Counted from the first letter of the stretch, positions 33,501-43,960 are shown. The stretch is 64,000 bases of DNA from Prorocentrum cordatum (GCA_963575745.1 CAUYUJ010016306.1:211789-275788), one strand, 5' to 3'. A program made the numbers and translations. The notes: a model not told the origin generated them from the sequence alone.

Positions 33501-34378
33501 TACTGGGTGGGTGAAACGCAGGGAAGAGGGGGAGGAGGGAGGAGGAAGGGGGAGGGGGCAGCGGGAGGAGGAGGAGGAGTGAACGCGGGGCGCTGTCTCT
33601 TCAAAACGAGGACCCAACACCACAGGATGGTTGGGAAAAACATGTTCGAAACATGTCGAGAACACTTTTCCGGCAGTTTCCCGTGCATTTTTCGGTTTCG
33701 TGGAGGGCGATCAATGGAGAGGGCCATGCTTGTGGAGGGCGATCAATGGAGAGGAAGCATGTTTCGGGTATGGCCAGGACCCCAGGTAAGGGGACCCGGT
33801 TAGTGGCAGGGCCCCGGAGCCTTGGACTTGGCCAGAAGCACGAAACCAGGTTTGCCACAGCTGGTGTTTTCTCGGGTGACGGCAGTTCCGGTTGGTGGAA
33901 ATGGGACGGGGGGCGCCTCCGGTACAGATCACTAAACCAGGTTATACACTAAACCCAGTTCTGCCAACGCCCGAATGTTGCCCAATAGTTTCCAGATGTC
34001 TGAAACATTTGCTAAACATGTAAAACACATGTTTGAAACATGTTGGAACATTTTTTCCGACAGTTTAAACACATGGTCAATTTAATGACAGGACTGTTAG
34101 GGTGTCCACTGTCGTGGTATCCCTTTGCATCAAGCAGTGGCGAAGCGTCCTGGCTCGCCTGTAGCCCTACCAAACAGTGTTCTAAGAACTTTTCGTGGTT
34201 TCCAAAGAAATGTTATTGGACCATTTCTGGCTGGGAGTCTGTCTTGTTTTTCACATCGGGTTTGCGTTCTAAGAACGTTGTTTTTGTTATTCGAACATTT
34301 TTGGGTTCTAAGAACATTTCGTAGTAGGACTATAGGAATGCGGGGACGGTCGATCCCTGCTCAATTGCAGGCCTAGAG
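33501..34378. other. no gene; repeat G copy and small duplications
   Basis: 33575-33635 (minus strand) matches 51959-52006 and 61303-61352 (GTCCTCGTTTTGAAGAGACG). A 27-bp segment, GTGGAGGGCGATCAATGGAG plus AGG, is tandemly doubled at 33703-33757. GTTCTAAGAAC, a near-palindrome, occurs three times at about 34178, 34267 and 34303. Confidence 0.6.
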
Positions 34379-34545
34379 GTTGACACCAACACCAATATTG
34401 TCGGTGTGCCTCCACCGAGGGAAGAAGATCCTGATCTCGGCGGTTGTGGTAATATTCTGGCCTCCAAGGCTGCCGAAATAGTACCACCAACACCGAGATC
34501 TAGGATAATCTTCCCCCTGTGGAGCTGTGTTGGTGTTGGTGCCCA
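34379..34545. mobile_element. foldback element with ACCAACACC ends
   Basis: The left arm (GACACCAACACCAATATTG...GAAGATCCTGATCTCGG) is mirrored on the right (CCGAGATCTAGGATAATCTT...GTTGGTGTTGGTG) over about 55 bp with small gaps. Confidence 0.65.
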
Positions 34546-34565
34546 TTCCCTGGCCTCCAACACCT

Positions 34566-34582
34566 GCAGCGCGCTGATCGTC
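34566..34582 (+). repeat. GCAGCGCGCTGATCGTC motif, copy 1 of 3
   Basis: The same 16-17-mer appears at 35034-35052 and 35821-35840, each at the edge of a different foldback element. Function unknown. Confidence 0.5.
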
Positions 34583-34660
34583 GGAGGCTTCGGTAGCAAA
34601 GCATGGGAGCCTTGCGTCGAAGAAGAAGACAAAACGCCACAAACACAAACTGTTTGCGCT

Positions 34661-34785
34661 CCTTGCGGATTTCTTGGATCTGCGCTGGGCCCCCCCTGGC
34701 GGCGCCTCAGGCGCCGCCCCGCGCGCCTGAGGCGCCGCCAGGGGAGGGGGGTTTGACGCGGATCGAAGAAATCCGGGCGGACTTC
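34661..34785. mobile_element. long palindrome H, copy 1
   Basis: The outer arms GGATTTCTTGGATCTGCGC and GCGGATCGAAGAAATCCG pair. The inner arms 34693-34714 and 34723-34744 are a perfect 22-bp inverted repeat (starting CCCCTGGCGGCGCCTCAGGC) around 8 nt. A second, decayed copy is at 35288-35415. Confidence 0.8.
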
Positions 34786-34847
34786 CAAAAGTTTATGTTT
34801 ATATGTTTGTTTTGTTCTTCTATTGTGTACCCTCGCAATTCTGTCTT

Positions 34848-34970
34848 TAGCGTCGATTAGCGCCGATTAGCGTCTGGGAGTCGATGAGACAGCGCCGATT
34901 TAGCGGCGGCTAGCGTCGATCTAGCGTCGACTAGCGTTGATGTAGCGTCGACTAGCGTCGATTCGCAAGA
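34848..34970. repeat. AGCGTCGATT tandem repeat
   Basis: About ten 11-13-bp units (AGCGTCGATTAGCGCCGATT, CTAGCGTCGACTAGCGTTGA). Confidence 0.8.
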
Positions 34971-35120
34971 GCCGACATGATGATATGGGAGGCTTCCATG
35001 AGTTGCCCCCGAACCGTGTGGGCGAATGTCACCAGCAGCGCGCTGATCGTCACAGGTGTGGGCAATAATTATATACATATCCAGTGTGTCTTGGACTTTC
35101 TTGGAAGGGGCACTGCAAAA

Positions 35121-35197
35121 GCGATGCGCACTGGATAGGGACAGAAATCGAGCTTCTGTATAGGGGCCAGATTCTTGTCCATATCGAGTGCGCCTCG
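35121..35197. mobile_element. 77-bp foldback element
   Basis: GATGCGCACTGGATAGGGAC plus AGAAATC is mirrored by GATTCTTGTCCATATCGAGT plus GCGCCTC; 27-bp arms with about four mismatches. Confidence 0.65.
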
Positions 35198-35287
35198 GGG
35201 TCCTGGGGAAGGGAGCCCGCAACTCCAAGCTGCAGCGGATATCGACATGCCTTGCCGGCAAGAGGGGGGAGACCGTCAGAAAGTCTC

Positions 35288-35415
35288 GACGGTCCGTGCC
35301 GATTTCTTGGATCTGCGCTGGACCCCCTGGCGGCGCCTCCGGCGCCGCCCCTGGCGCGTTCCGCGCGTCGGGGAGGGGTGGCTCGAGCGCCGCATCCAGA
35401 AGTCCGCGCCGACCT
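35288..35415. mobile_element. palindrome H, copy 2
   Basis: GATTTCTTGGATCTGCGCTG, then CCCCTGGCGGCGCC; the right arm is eroded (GCCGCATCCAGAAGTCCG). Confidence 0.6.
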
Positions 35416-35471
35416 CTGCATGTTCATGCCCGTGCTGGTGACGAGACTGCTGTTTATCCCCTGGCGACAAC

Positions 35472-35612
35472 TCTGGAGGTAGGAAAGGGGTGTGGCATAA
35501 AAGGGTACGGTGCCAGTGTTGAGCCTGGCGATGCCATCAATCGCAGATAGCATCTCGATTTCCACGATTGGCACCACACCCCTTTATGCCATACCCTTCT
35601 CCGACCTCCAGA
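35472..35612. mobile_element. foldback element J
   Basis: The left arm TCTGGAGGTAGGAAAGGGGT continues GTGGCATAAAAGGGTACGGT. The right arm is its reverse complement over about 43 bp with about six differences. An internal GATGCCATC/GATAGCATC pair gives a second small stem. Confidence 0.8.
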
Positions 35613-36187
35613 ACAACGAACGGGAGTGACCAGGGGCGGGGGGAGGGCGGGAGGGGGTCGGCCACGCCGCGCCGTTATTCGCGACGGCGCCGTATGGGAA
35701 TGCCTATTGGAGCGGCTCATTCTCAGACAGCGCCGGCGCGAATCGCGACGTGACCAGGAGGGGGATGGGGGGTGCGGGGCCGGTTGCGGGCTTTCTCGCG
35801 AATAATACACGAATGGGTTCCAGCAGCACGCTGATCGTCAGATGTCGAGAAAACGTTTCGATATTGCTACACCCTGTCCCCGTTATCGCCTTTCTGGGCC
35901 TCCTGGGAGGTTCTCGTCGCCACGGCTGGATTTGCCTCGAGACTCTGGTCAGACCGCACCCCAGGAGAGGTCAAAGGATCAACGGCATCGGTATCTGCTG
36001 GTTTTCCCAGATCGTTCGCGGGGCTTGCGTTTGCCGGCAGCCGCGATGCCCGCCATGCAGGAAGGATGTCCTGCTTTCGGGGTGTCGGGGCCCTCAACGG
36101 GCCCCAAGACGGTCAAAAAACGATGCAGGATGAGGAGTTGGTCCTTCAGGGCCCGTCGTGCTCCATGGCAGTCAACCCACATGGGGT
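35613..36187. other. no gene recognised
   Basis: Mixed sequence; includes the third AGCACGCTGATCGTC motif (35821-35840). ORFs at 35750-36133 and 35842-36315 (+) have no family resemblance. Confidence 0.4.
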
Positions 36188-36273
36188 CCGAGCAGGTGGG
36201 GTCGGAGGACCGCGCCGCATCTACCATGCATAGGCGATGCGGTCGACGTGGAGCCCGATTTTCTCCACGCCAC
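36188..36273 (+). mobile_element. left half of a split family E element
   Basis: Starts CGAGCAGGTGGGGTCGGAGG and aligns base by base with 14095-14171, including CGCGCCGCATC, GCGATGCGGTCGA and the stretch ending TTCTCCACGCCA. It stops there, where the 13.6-kb block begins. The right half resumes at 49898. Confidence 0.75.
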
Positions 36274-36288
36274 TTTGATGAACGCGAA
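36274..36288 (+). repeat. left terminal inverted repeat of the block
   Basis: TTTGATGAACGCGAA, identical in inverse orientation to 49883-49897. Similarity further inside (CTATA/TATAG words) is weak. Confidence 0.75.
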
Positions 36289-36710
36289 GCAATAAGTATC
36301 TATAAATGGTTATAGTGATGGTATGTTAGGATTTTAGGATTGTTCAGGATATGTTAGGATGTTATTTAGGATTGTATAATGTGGTCATTAGTATTAGTGA
36401 CGATTAGGTAATATATTGTGACCTATGGGGGGCTAACAACTCCTAAAACAATCGCAAGTTAAAAATGCGTTTTTTCATTTTTTCCACAAGTTTTCATTAT
36501 TTCTAATTTTTCTGTATTTTTCACTATTTGTCCGTATTTTCACTAGTTTTCATTCGTTTTCATTATTTGTCCACATTGTTTTGTATTCTCATTATTTCTC
36601 ATGATTTTTTTAAGTAGGCTTCACTATTTCTCTGCATTTCTTATTTTTTATTTTAAAGAATAATTATATATAAAAATAAAAAAAATAAAAAAAATAAAAA
36701 AAGATTTGCC
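36289..36710. other. AT-rich left flank of the block
   Basis: TGTTAGGATT words at 36330-36375, then T-rich sequence with repeated TTTTCATTATT and TTTTCACTATT words, ending with AATAATTATATATAAAAA and (AAAAAAT)n at 36655-36705. Mirrors the composition of 49640-49860. No gene. Confidence 0.7.
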
Positions 36711-36851
36711 CCCCACAGAGCGGTGCTTCCAAGAGAGACGAGGAGGTGCTCGTTCACCTGCAGCTCTGAACATGCAGCGAGGCGTCCGCGGGGGATATAT
36801 TTCTTCATCTGCTCGCTATCTGCAACATCTCCTCCTCATCCTCACTTCCTA

Positions 36852-37259
36852 CAGCGGCCAAGCCGCTTGACATGTCATATTTGTATTATTCGTGCTCCCC
36901 CCTCCCCTTCTGAGGCCAGACCGCTTGCCATCATATTATAATTTTGTTATGTTCTTCCTTCCTTTTCTACAGCGGCCATACCGCTTGGCACATCACATTA
37001 TTATTAATCCTGCCCTCCCTTCTCCATTCCACAGCGGCCAAACCGCTTTGCATATTACCTTATTCACTTTTACGAAATTTCTGAAGGGCGATGGCAACGC
37101 GCAAAGCGGTTTGACCGCTTCGCCCGCGCGCAACATCTTTGTGCGTAGCGTCGGCTTGCGGCCTGCCCGCTCGTTGCTTGCATGGAGAGGGGTGAAGAGG
37201 AGGAGAAGGAGGGGGAGCAGCAGGAGCGGCCCCTCGTATCAGCGGCCTGACCGCTTTGC
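36852..37259 (+). promoter_or_regulatory. hairpin cluster 1 (six copies) before unit 1
   Basis: Copies of AGCGG-N5-CCGCT(TTGC) start at 36852, 36912 (eroded), 36971, 37033, 37105 and 37241. Spacing is about 60 bp apart from the last interval. The stem is perfect in most copies while the five-base loop varies (CCATA, CCAAA, TTTGA, CCTGA). Compensated variation suggests that the structure matters. A role as promoter, trans-splice region or transposase binding site is inference. Confidence 0.6.
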
Positions 37260-39180
37260 AATATATTTCGACGCGCCGCGCCAAAGCGCCGCAGCCGCGA
37301 CGACGGATCGAGCGCTGTCGCCGCGGCGACGGCGGCGCGCGCGGCATGGGCCCCGCAGGAATCCTTCGGCGCATCGCCGCAGTCGGTTCAATCCTGGCGG
37401 CTATAGGCGAGCAGGCGCAGTTCGCCTCGGTGTCGCGCTCGCAATCGGCGCAGCTCATTCGGGGGCACAAGATGGCGAGGTTGCCGCCAGAGGAGCTTCA
37501 GCCGATTTTAGGTGCGATCGCGGAGTCACGTTTTCGCGAATGCGATAAGGCGAGCAGCGACGCCGCCATTTCGCAGCTGGTTCCTGCCGATGGCGATCAT
37601 TGCATTGCCATCGCGAACTACCAGGAGTGGGAGACGCTCACCGAGTTCTTGCCCCAGTCGGTGTGGGATCCCCTGCCATCAGGAAATCCGAACATATTGT
37701 TCGACTTTCTGATTGACCTGGGGCTGCGCAAAGCTTCGGAGCCGACGAAGCACGCGATGGCCTGCCTGCTCATGCAAGCAGGGAGAGGGCTTGAAGGCGC
37801 TCTTCAGATCGACACTGACACCAGGGCAGTCGGCGTTGGCAGTCGGCACGCTGTTCGCGCAGAGGGCAGCTAAGAAGACGCTGCCAGTTACTGCCATCAT
37901 GAAGCTGCCAGCGGCGCCGATGATTCTTCAGATCGAGCACCCCGCTCTGCACATGCGGGTGCACAGTCTGCAGCAGCCGAAACGCACCGATCTCGACCCC
38001 GCCCAATGGAGTGTCCTCAAGAAGGCCGCCAAGATGCGCCATCGCACAGGTCGGGCTGCAGCTACGGGCGCCCAGAAGAGCAGCGGGATGCATTGGGCTC
38101 CCTCGAGACAGGTGGCTCCAACATCCTTCCCTTCACATCAGCAGCCGCGTCTGCCAAGCCAGGGCGCATCTCCTGAAATGGTCGCGCAAGAGGTAACATC
38201 GACGATGCCGTCGCTGTTGCCGATGCAGCAGCAGATCCAGGGAGTGCTGCACCAGGTACTCCAGCAAACGATCTCAGGGCAGCCGAGCGGGGCAGCGCCG
38301 AGACCGAACCCTTTCTCAGCGTTTCTGATTGGGTCTCCGAATGAGATACCGCCAACACCGAGCTCACTCCAAGATGCCGTGGCAGCGATTGCTGCGCCAC
38401 CAGCGCCTACCCCAGCACTTCTTGCACCGCCAGCGCCAGCAGCGTGCGCAGCAGCAGCAGCAGCACTCGCGCCAGCAGCAGCGTGCGCAGCAGCACTGGC
38501 AGCGGGCGTGCCAGCAGCACCAGCAGCGCGCGCCTCAGCACCAGCAGCAGACCTCGCGCCAGCAGCATGCGCGCCACCAGCATCAGCAGCTGAGGCGCCG
38601 CCTGCAGACTCACCGCCCAAAGTTGACGCCGCGACGGGATCGAAGCCGAAGCTGTCAGTAGCTGAAGCAGCCGACAGAATTACGAAGGCCTACGACGCCC
38701 AGAAGAAGGGACGGAAAAGGGCAAAGACAGAAGATGAAGCCAAGAGCCGCGATGACCAACCTGCAACACCCCCGAAGACGACAAAACCCGCCAAGAAGCC
38801 TGCAGCCGCTGGCCCGAAAACCGCCGTGAAGTTGCCGCGCTTGCACGACGAAGCCACGCGGAACACTTTCCGGATCCGCTTTAATGGCGTCGCGGACACG
38901 CAGGGTCCCATGAGTTCCCCGTGCACCGCGAAGACGAAGCAGGCTACCATGATGGAGACCCGCGGGGGGGAGGGGGGGGAAGGGGCTCCGCGGGGGAGGA
39001 GGGCAGGATAAGGGTGGGAAGGTGGGGGAATGCGCGGCAGGAGGAGGGGGGGGGAGAGTAGGGGGGCGCGTGGAGGAGCATTTATTTTTTCTGAGGGTCG
39101 TCAAGGTCTGCAAGGACGCGTGCAAGAAGAGCAACGTGTACGTCCCCCAGGGCCACGAATTCCTCTCGAGCGCGACGTGA
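37256..39180 (+). CDS. unit 1: Ala/Pro/Lys-rich dinoflagellate-type protein, one frameshift
   Basis: The N-terminal part reads in frame from 37256; the ATG at 37346 or 37472 (MARLPPEELQPILGAIAESR) is a likelier start. It holds the segment TEFLPQSVWDPLPSG then FLIDLGLRKASEPTKHAM, which from memory recurs in many dinoflagellate predicted proteins. At the GGG of 37781-37783 one extra G shifts the frame; the next frame continues EGLKALFRSTLTPGQSALAV without loss. Then follow a Gln/Pro region, a long Ala/Pro linker (38385-38600), a Lys-rich stretch (KKGRKRAKTEDEAKSRDDQP) and a basic domain with TRNTFRIRFNG. A G-rich intron probably spans about 38955-39095 (acceptor after TTTATTTTTTCTGAG). The final exon encodes VVKVCKDACKKSNVYVPQGH and ends at TGA 39180. 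Function unknown; the C-terminal domain may bind DNA (inference). Confidence 0.6.
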
Positions 39181-39287
39181 GGTTTGCGTCGGTGCTGAAA
39201 CTATTGTCGCCGCGATTGCATCTCCGCAGTCCTGGCGTCATACAAACATTTAAGATTGCATCATCTCGTGCCTCTGACGTTTGCTGC

Positions 39288-39449
39288 GGCGGCTTGGCCG
39301 CTTTGCCTGATGCCTGCGTCTGGTTTGCGCAATGTGTTTGCCAAACTTGCTTATTATAGCGGCCCGACCGCTTTTGTCGCATGCTGTGTGTCAACCTTGC
39401 TTATTATAGCGGCCAGCCGCTTTTGCTCGCTTCGGCGGCCCGGCCGTTG
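39288..39449 (+). promoter_or_regulatory. hairpin cluster 2 (four copies) before unit 2
   Basis: Copies start at 39288, 39358, 39408 and 39433. The middle two share a longer unit, CTTGCTTATTATAGCGG, 50 bp apart. The last lies about 40 bp before the ATG of unit 2. Confidence 0.6.
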
Positions 39450-39490
39450 GCGCGGCCGCCCGCGCCGCGCCCTGCGCCCTGCGCGGCGCC

Positions 39491-40782
39491 ATGGGCGCGT
39501 TCCTCAACCTGGAGAACGTGGACCCGCTGTGTTTCCTGTGTGGTGAGGACAGCTCGACGCTTTCTCTGCGCCTCTCCCTTTCCCCCGTGCCCCTCCCGTG
39601 CCCCCCCCCCCCCCGTGTTCCCCCTCCCGCGTCCCTCCCGTGCCCCTCCCGCGCCCCGGCATGCCCTCCTCCCGTATCTCGCTTTTGCGTCGCTTCCCGG
39701 TGCTCGGCGCGGTTTTTTCTTGCCCCTCCCGTGCCCCCCCCCCCCGCGCCCCTCCTGCCCCCCCCCGCGCCCCTCTTGCGCGCGCTCCAGGAAGCTGCTG
39801 CAGTTGCAGCAGTGCGCGGCGGCGGAGCAGCACCAGCGCACGGCGCGGGAGCAGCGCCAGCTGCTGCAGTTGCAGCACCAGCGCACGGCAGCACCAGCGC
39901 AGTTGCATCACCAGCGCCAGCTGCAGCAGCGGCAGCACCGCAAGCAACATCGCACGGCATCCCGCGGCCATGGCGTCAGCGCGCGAACACGGAGGAGGCC
40001 GCCCTTCGCATCAGCCAGGCCAAAGCGCGAGCGCTCGATCGCCACCGCGGCCTTGACGCGCCTGCTCCTCGCGTGCCGAAGAGCCCAGTGCGCAAGAAGC
40101 CGAAGCTCATTACGACGTCAAAGCACGGCAACGCAGTGGAGCAGGAGGACACGGCGACGAGAAGCGAGCCGACGCAGCCCGTGCAGCTGGTCTTCCCGCG
40201 CAGCTGGTCTTCCCGACGGCAGGCGGCGCATCGGCAGCGCAGCAGCAGCCGCAACAGCAGCTTCTGCCGACGCGCATGGAAGCCGCGCCACGCATGGCGC
40301 CATGGGCGAAGCCAGGGCCCGCAGCGCCGCCTCCGAAGGCGCCGACGCTTCAACCGCCTGCAACGCCGCCCCCCGCGCCGCCGCAGCCTGCAGCGCCGCC
40401 GCCGCCTCCGAAGGCTGGGGCCCCGCGCGCGCGCACCCTTGGCCCGCGCGGCTGGTGGGCCCCGAACGGAGAGCCGCGGAGGGCTGGCGTGGACGGCGGT
40501 CAGGCGCGTTACGGCGTCAGCGGCGGCCGCCATCGCGATTATTACCGCGTGCTGACCGCCGCCAAGAATCAGGGCCCAGAGGCGCTCGCGAGGTTCAAGG
40601 CCAGCAACCCGCGCCCTCGCGAGGTCGAGGGGGCGCCGGCTTTCTGCCGGCTTGCGAAGGCGAAGATGCAGCCTGCATCGAAGCCGCCGCCGCCTCCGCC
40701 GCTGCAGCTAGGAGCTGCCGCGAGGCCGCGGAGCTGCAGTGAGGAGCTGCAGCGAGGCCGCTGCAGCGAGGAGCTGCAGTGA
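39491..40782 (+). pseudogene. unit 2: C-x2-C finger, Ala-rich protein, frame broken by 17-bp duplication
   Basis: The ATG at 39491 begins MGAFLNLENVDPLCFLCGED, a C-x2-C half-finger like that of unit 6. A C-rich intron is likely from GTGAGG at 39543 to an AG near 39790 or 39803; the reading frame stays open through it, so retention cannot be excluded. Downstream are Ala/Pro-rich repeats, then RPWRQRANTEEAALRISQAK and a basic VRKKPKL patch. At 40184-40217 a 17-bp segment (CAGCTGGTCTTCCCG plus two bases) is tandemly duplicated and shifts the frame. The next frame continues with Gln/Pro-rich sequence, GGRHRDYYRVLTAAKNQGPE and a Pro-rich tail to the stop at 40782. The tail overlaps a 20-bp GAGCTGCAGCGAGG repeat. 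Function unknown. Confidence 0.5.
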
Positions 40783-40985
40783 GGAGCTGCAGCGAGGCCG
40801 CTGCAGTGAGGGGCTGCCACAAGTCGCTGCAGCGAGGGGCTGCCACAAGCCGCTTTCAATGGCGGAGGAGGGGGGGGAGGAGGAAGAGGGAGGAGGTGGA
40901 GGAGGGAGGAGGAGGAGGGGGAGGAGAAGGAGGAGGAGGAGGAGGAGGAGGAGGAGGAGGAGGAGGAGAACGATGCCCGTTCGCA
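40715..40985. repeat. GAGCTGCAGYGAGG repeat and (GGA)n
   Basis: Six or so units of GAGCTGCAGCGAGGCCGCTGC (40733-40856), then GGAGGA to 40970. Tail of unit 2 and intergenic. Confidence 0.8.
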
Positions 40986-41128
40986 CTTGGCGCCTGCAGG
41001 CATGCCTCGGCCCGCCTCGGCCCGCGCGCAGCCTAGCCGCCTCGGCCCGCCTTTGCCGAGCGACCTGGCCGCCTCGGCCCTCGCGCGAACGCAACATGGC
41101 GCGCTCTTCACTTTCTTCTTCAACTTCC

Positions 41129-41512
41129 AGCGGCCAGACCGCTTTGCCTATTCCGCATGCGCCTTGCTCCTCCTTCCCCCCTCCATCAATACCGTTTGTT
41201 TCTTCCTCTGTTTCTTGCAACCCCTCCTCCTCCCACGCGGCGGCCAGACCGCTTTGCCTATTCCCCTTCCTCCATCCCCCCTCCACCAATACCAGCTTGC
41301 ACCTCCTCCTTCTTCACGCGCCCCCCCATCCTCCGACGTGGCGGCCAGACCGCTTTGCGCGTTGCCGTCGCCATTCAGATAGCGGGCAGACCGCTTCGCG
41401 CGTTGCCGCCGCCCTTCAGCTTCGCATTGGTTTCGCCGCGTGGTTGCATCTCGGCTCGAGGAGGCGGCCGAAGCCTCCGTTCCGTGGCCTTCGCATCAGC
41501 GGCTCGACCGCT
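41129..41512 (+). promoter_or_regulatory. hairpin cluster 3 (five copies) before unit 3
   Basis: Copies start at 41129, 41240, 41341, 41381 and 41498. Three are the identical CGGCCAGACCGCTTTGC. CT-rich spacers separate them. The last is about 35 bp before the ATG at 41548. Confidence 0.6.
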
Positions 41513-41547
41513 CGCGAGCGCGCTTCTCGCCTTCTCGCCCTGCAGAG

Positions 41548-42481
41548 ATGACCGCCAGCAACGAGCGCTCCACGCAGCGGCGGTTCCACGAGCGCCCGTT
41601 CCCCGAGAACTGCAGCAAAGAGGTGTGGAGTCGCAAGTGGCATCGGTGCCAGTCGTGGGTTTCGGAAGACGATGCTCGCTACAAGGTCTTCAGGCATCTG
41701 ATGTCTCGCGACGAGCACCGGGGGGGCCTCGAGCACCTCGACGACGAAGGGATCAAAGAGCTGATCGATTCGTTGCCCATCGAGACTCGCACCATCAGCA
41801 AGCGCGACGACGAGTACATCAGGTGGATGCAGTGGGAGGAAGAGAAGAATTAGAAGAAGCGCCGAGATGCCGAAGACGATCGCCGCGGCCAGAACAAGCG
41901 CCAGCGCGGAGGCAGCAACAAGGGAGGCATCTCGGAGCAGCAGAAGAGAGAGATTGCCGAGCATGTTGCCAGCAGGCTCGGGCTCCCAAGTGCCCCGCGT
42001 GCACTTGGACCTCCACCTGCAGTAGAGGACCCAGCGGCAGCACCAGCCTCGTCGAGCATGCCGCTGGCGTCGAGCATGCCGCTGGCGAGCCTTCGCCAGT
42101 CGCCGGCGGCGGTGGACAACGCCCAGAAGGTCGCCATCAGCATCGGCGAGCTGAAGGCGCTCCAGGACGACATCAAGCGCTGCTCCCGCGCGTCGCCGCA
42201 GATCCTGCGCTTCCTCGACGGCGCCAAGGCTGCGTTCTCGAACGAGATGGCGACGTTCAACGCGGCCGACGAGACGACCAGCCAGATCATCGAGGCGCAC
42301 GCGGGGGTGCACATGCACATCGGCCGCGGCATGCGAGGGCTGCGCCGCAACTGGGCATCTGCAGCCTTCTTCCTCCCTCACAACCTCACCATCGCAATCT
42401 CGCGGTGGCAATCTCACCATCGCGATCTCACCATCGCAATCGCCTTCTTCGCCCCCGCAGCGCTGCGCCAGATGCCGATAA
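41548..42481 (+). pseudogene. unit 3: basic protein with coiled C-terminus, in-frame TAG
   Basis: The ATG at 41548 starts MTASNERSTQRRFHERPFPE. Then come a Trp-rich segment (KEVWSRKWHRCQSWVSEDDA), a DEHRGGLEHLDDEGIKELI segment and an acidic/basic stretch. A TAG at 41851-41853 interrupts EEEKN-stop-KKRRDAED. The same frame continues at once as clearly protein-like sequence: a basic DDRRGQNKRQRGG region, AEHVASRLGLPSAP, a Pro/Ala linker and a helical C-terminus (KVAISIGELKALQDDIKRC, then FLDGAKAAFSNEM). One change (AAG to TAG) would explain the stop. From memory, similar N- and C-terminal patterns occur in dinoflagellate predicted proteins. The 3' end is uncertain: after about 42350 an intron rich in TCACCATCGCAATC is likely, with an acceptor near 42460 and a stop at 42479-42481. 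Function unknown. Confidence 0.55.
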
Positions 42482-43196
42482 GAGCATCAGCTTGCAGGGG
42501 GGCACCGCCCACGCGAACGGCTCGCAGCACGCGCGCTCGACTCTCGAGCCGCGAGCTCGACATTCTTTGCCGTCGAGCCGTGCGCTCGACACTCACGCTT
42601 GAAAGAAAGACCGCGCTCCTCCCGTGCCCCTCCCTTCTGCGTCCGTCCGTGTATATGCCCCCCATTATGCCACTCCTCCTGTGTCGCTCCCGTGTCCCTC
42701 CCGCGCCCCTCCCGTGCCCCCCCCGTGTCTCCCGTGCCCCTCCCGTGTCCCTCCCGCGTCCCTTCCGTGCCCCTCCCGCGTCTCCCGTGCCCCCCCCCGT
42801 GCCCGTGCTCCCGCGCCCCTCTTGCCCCTCCTCCCGCGCCCCTCCCGCGCCCCTCCCGTGTCCGCGCCGTGTCCCTGGATGTTGCCTTGGTGTTGTCTGG
42901 TGTTGTCTTTTGTTGTCTGGTGTTTTTGGTTGTTGTTGTTTTTTTGGTGCGTTTTTTTGTTGCCTGGTGTTATCTGGTGTTGTCTGGGGTCGCCCGCGGC
43001 AAAAACAACGCCCATGCATCAAACAACGACATGTTGCATTGTGTTGTTGTTGTCTTTGTTTTGTTGTTGTTGTTTTTTGTTTGTTTTTTGTTGTCTGGGT
43101 GTTGTCTGGCGCTGTCTGGCGTTGCCTGGGATTTCCGGGGCGGAGGAGAGCGAGGGGGGCGGGGGGGGGGGGGGGGGAGGAGGAGGTGTTTAATTC

Positions 43197-43231
<35 letters not shown>

Positions 43232-43540
43232 TATATATATATAAGGAAAACATGTTTTTTTCTCCTCACCGATTTTTCCTGTTTGAGAAAAAAAGAAACA
43301 CATATTTGTGGTTTTTGGATTTGGTCGCAGATGTTTGCTTTTTGTTTCCGTTTTTTTTTGTTTGTTTTATGTTTTTTTTTTCCTGTTTTCACAGATTTTG
43401 TTTGCTATCCGATTTTTTTATGATTTTCATATACAATATATGTTTTCAATTTGGTGTTTCAGATTTTTTAATTTTCATATTTCTTTTAAATTTTTCAGAT
43501 TTTTCACCGATTATGTCAGTTTTCGGGGGGGGGATGAGGC
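42482..43540. other. intergenic: C-rich, TTGTC-rich, (AT)n and T-rich blocks
   Basis: CCCCTCCCGTG repeats at 42612-42880; GTTGTCTGGTGTT words at 42890-43130; G-run near 43155; (AT)n at 43196-43243; T-rich to 43510. The same CCCCTCCCGTG word fills the unit 2 intron. No gene. Confidence 0.7.
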
Positions 43541-43542
43541 GG

Positions 43543-43960
43543 GGCGGGCCAGCCGCTTTGCTTCGAATATTGAAAACGGCGCAGCCCCGGCGCTCCTCAT
43601 CCCCCTCCTCCTCCTCCTCCTCCTCCTCCTCCTCCTCCTCCTCTTCAGCGGGCACGCCGCTTTGCTTCGAATGTTGTGAGCGGCGCAATCCCCGCGCGCC
43701 TCCGCCTCCTCCTCCTCCTCCTCCTCTTCCTCCTCTTCCTCCCCCTCCTCCTTAGCGGACCAACCGCTTTGCCTCGAAAATTGCGAACGGCGCAGTCCCC
43801 GCGCTCCTCGCGCAGCGGGCCAACCGCTTTGCTTTTCAATGTTCAAACGCTGTTCCTCCTTCCCCCCCCCCCCCCCCGTCGCCTGCCCCTCGTCCACGCG
43901 CTTCAGCGGCGCGACCGCTGCGCGCGATATCCTCTCGACTCAGCGGCACTGCCGCTTTGC
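43543..43960 (+). promoter_or_regulatory. hairpin cluster 4 (six copies) before unit 4
   Basis: Copies start at 43543, 43647, 43754, 43814, 43905 and 43942. Loop bases differ (GCACG, ACCAA, GCCAA, CGCGA, CACTG) while stems are kept. CTC-rich spacers and TTTGCTTCGAA tails are shared by the first two. Confidence 0.6.
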
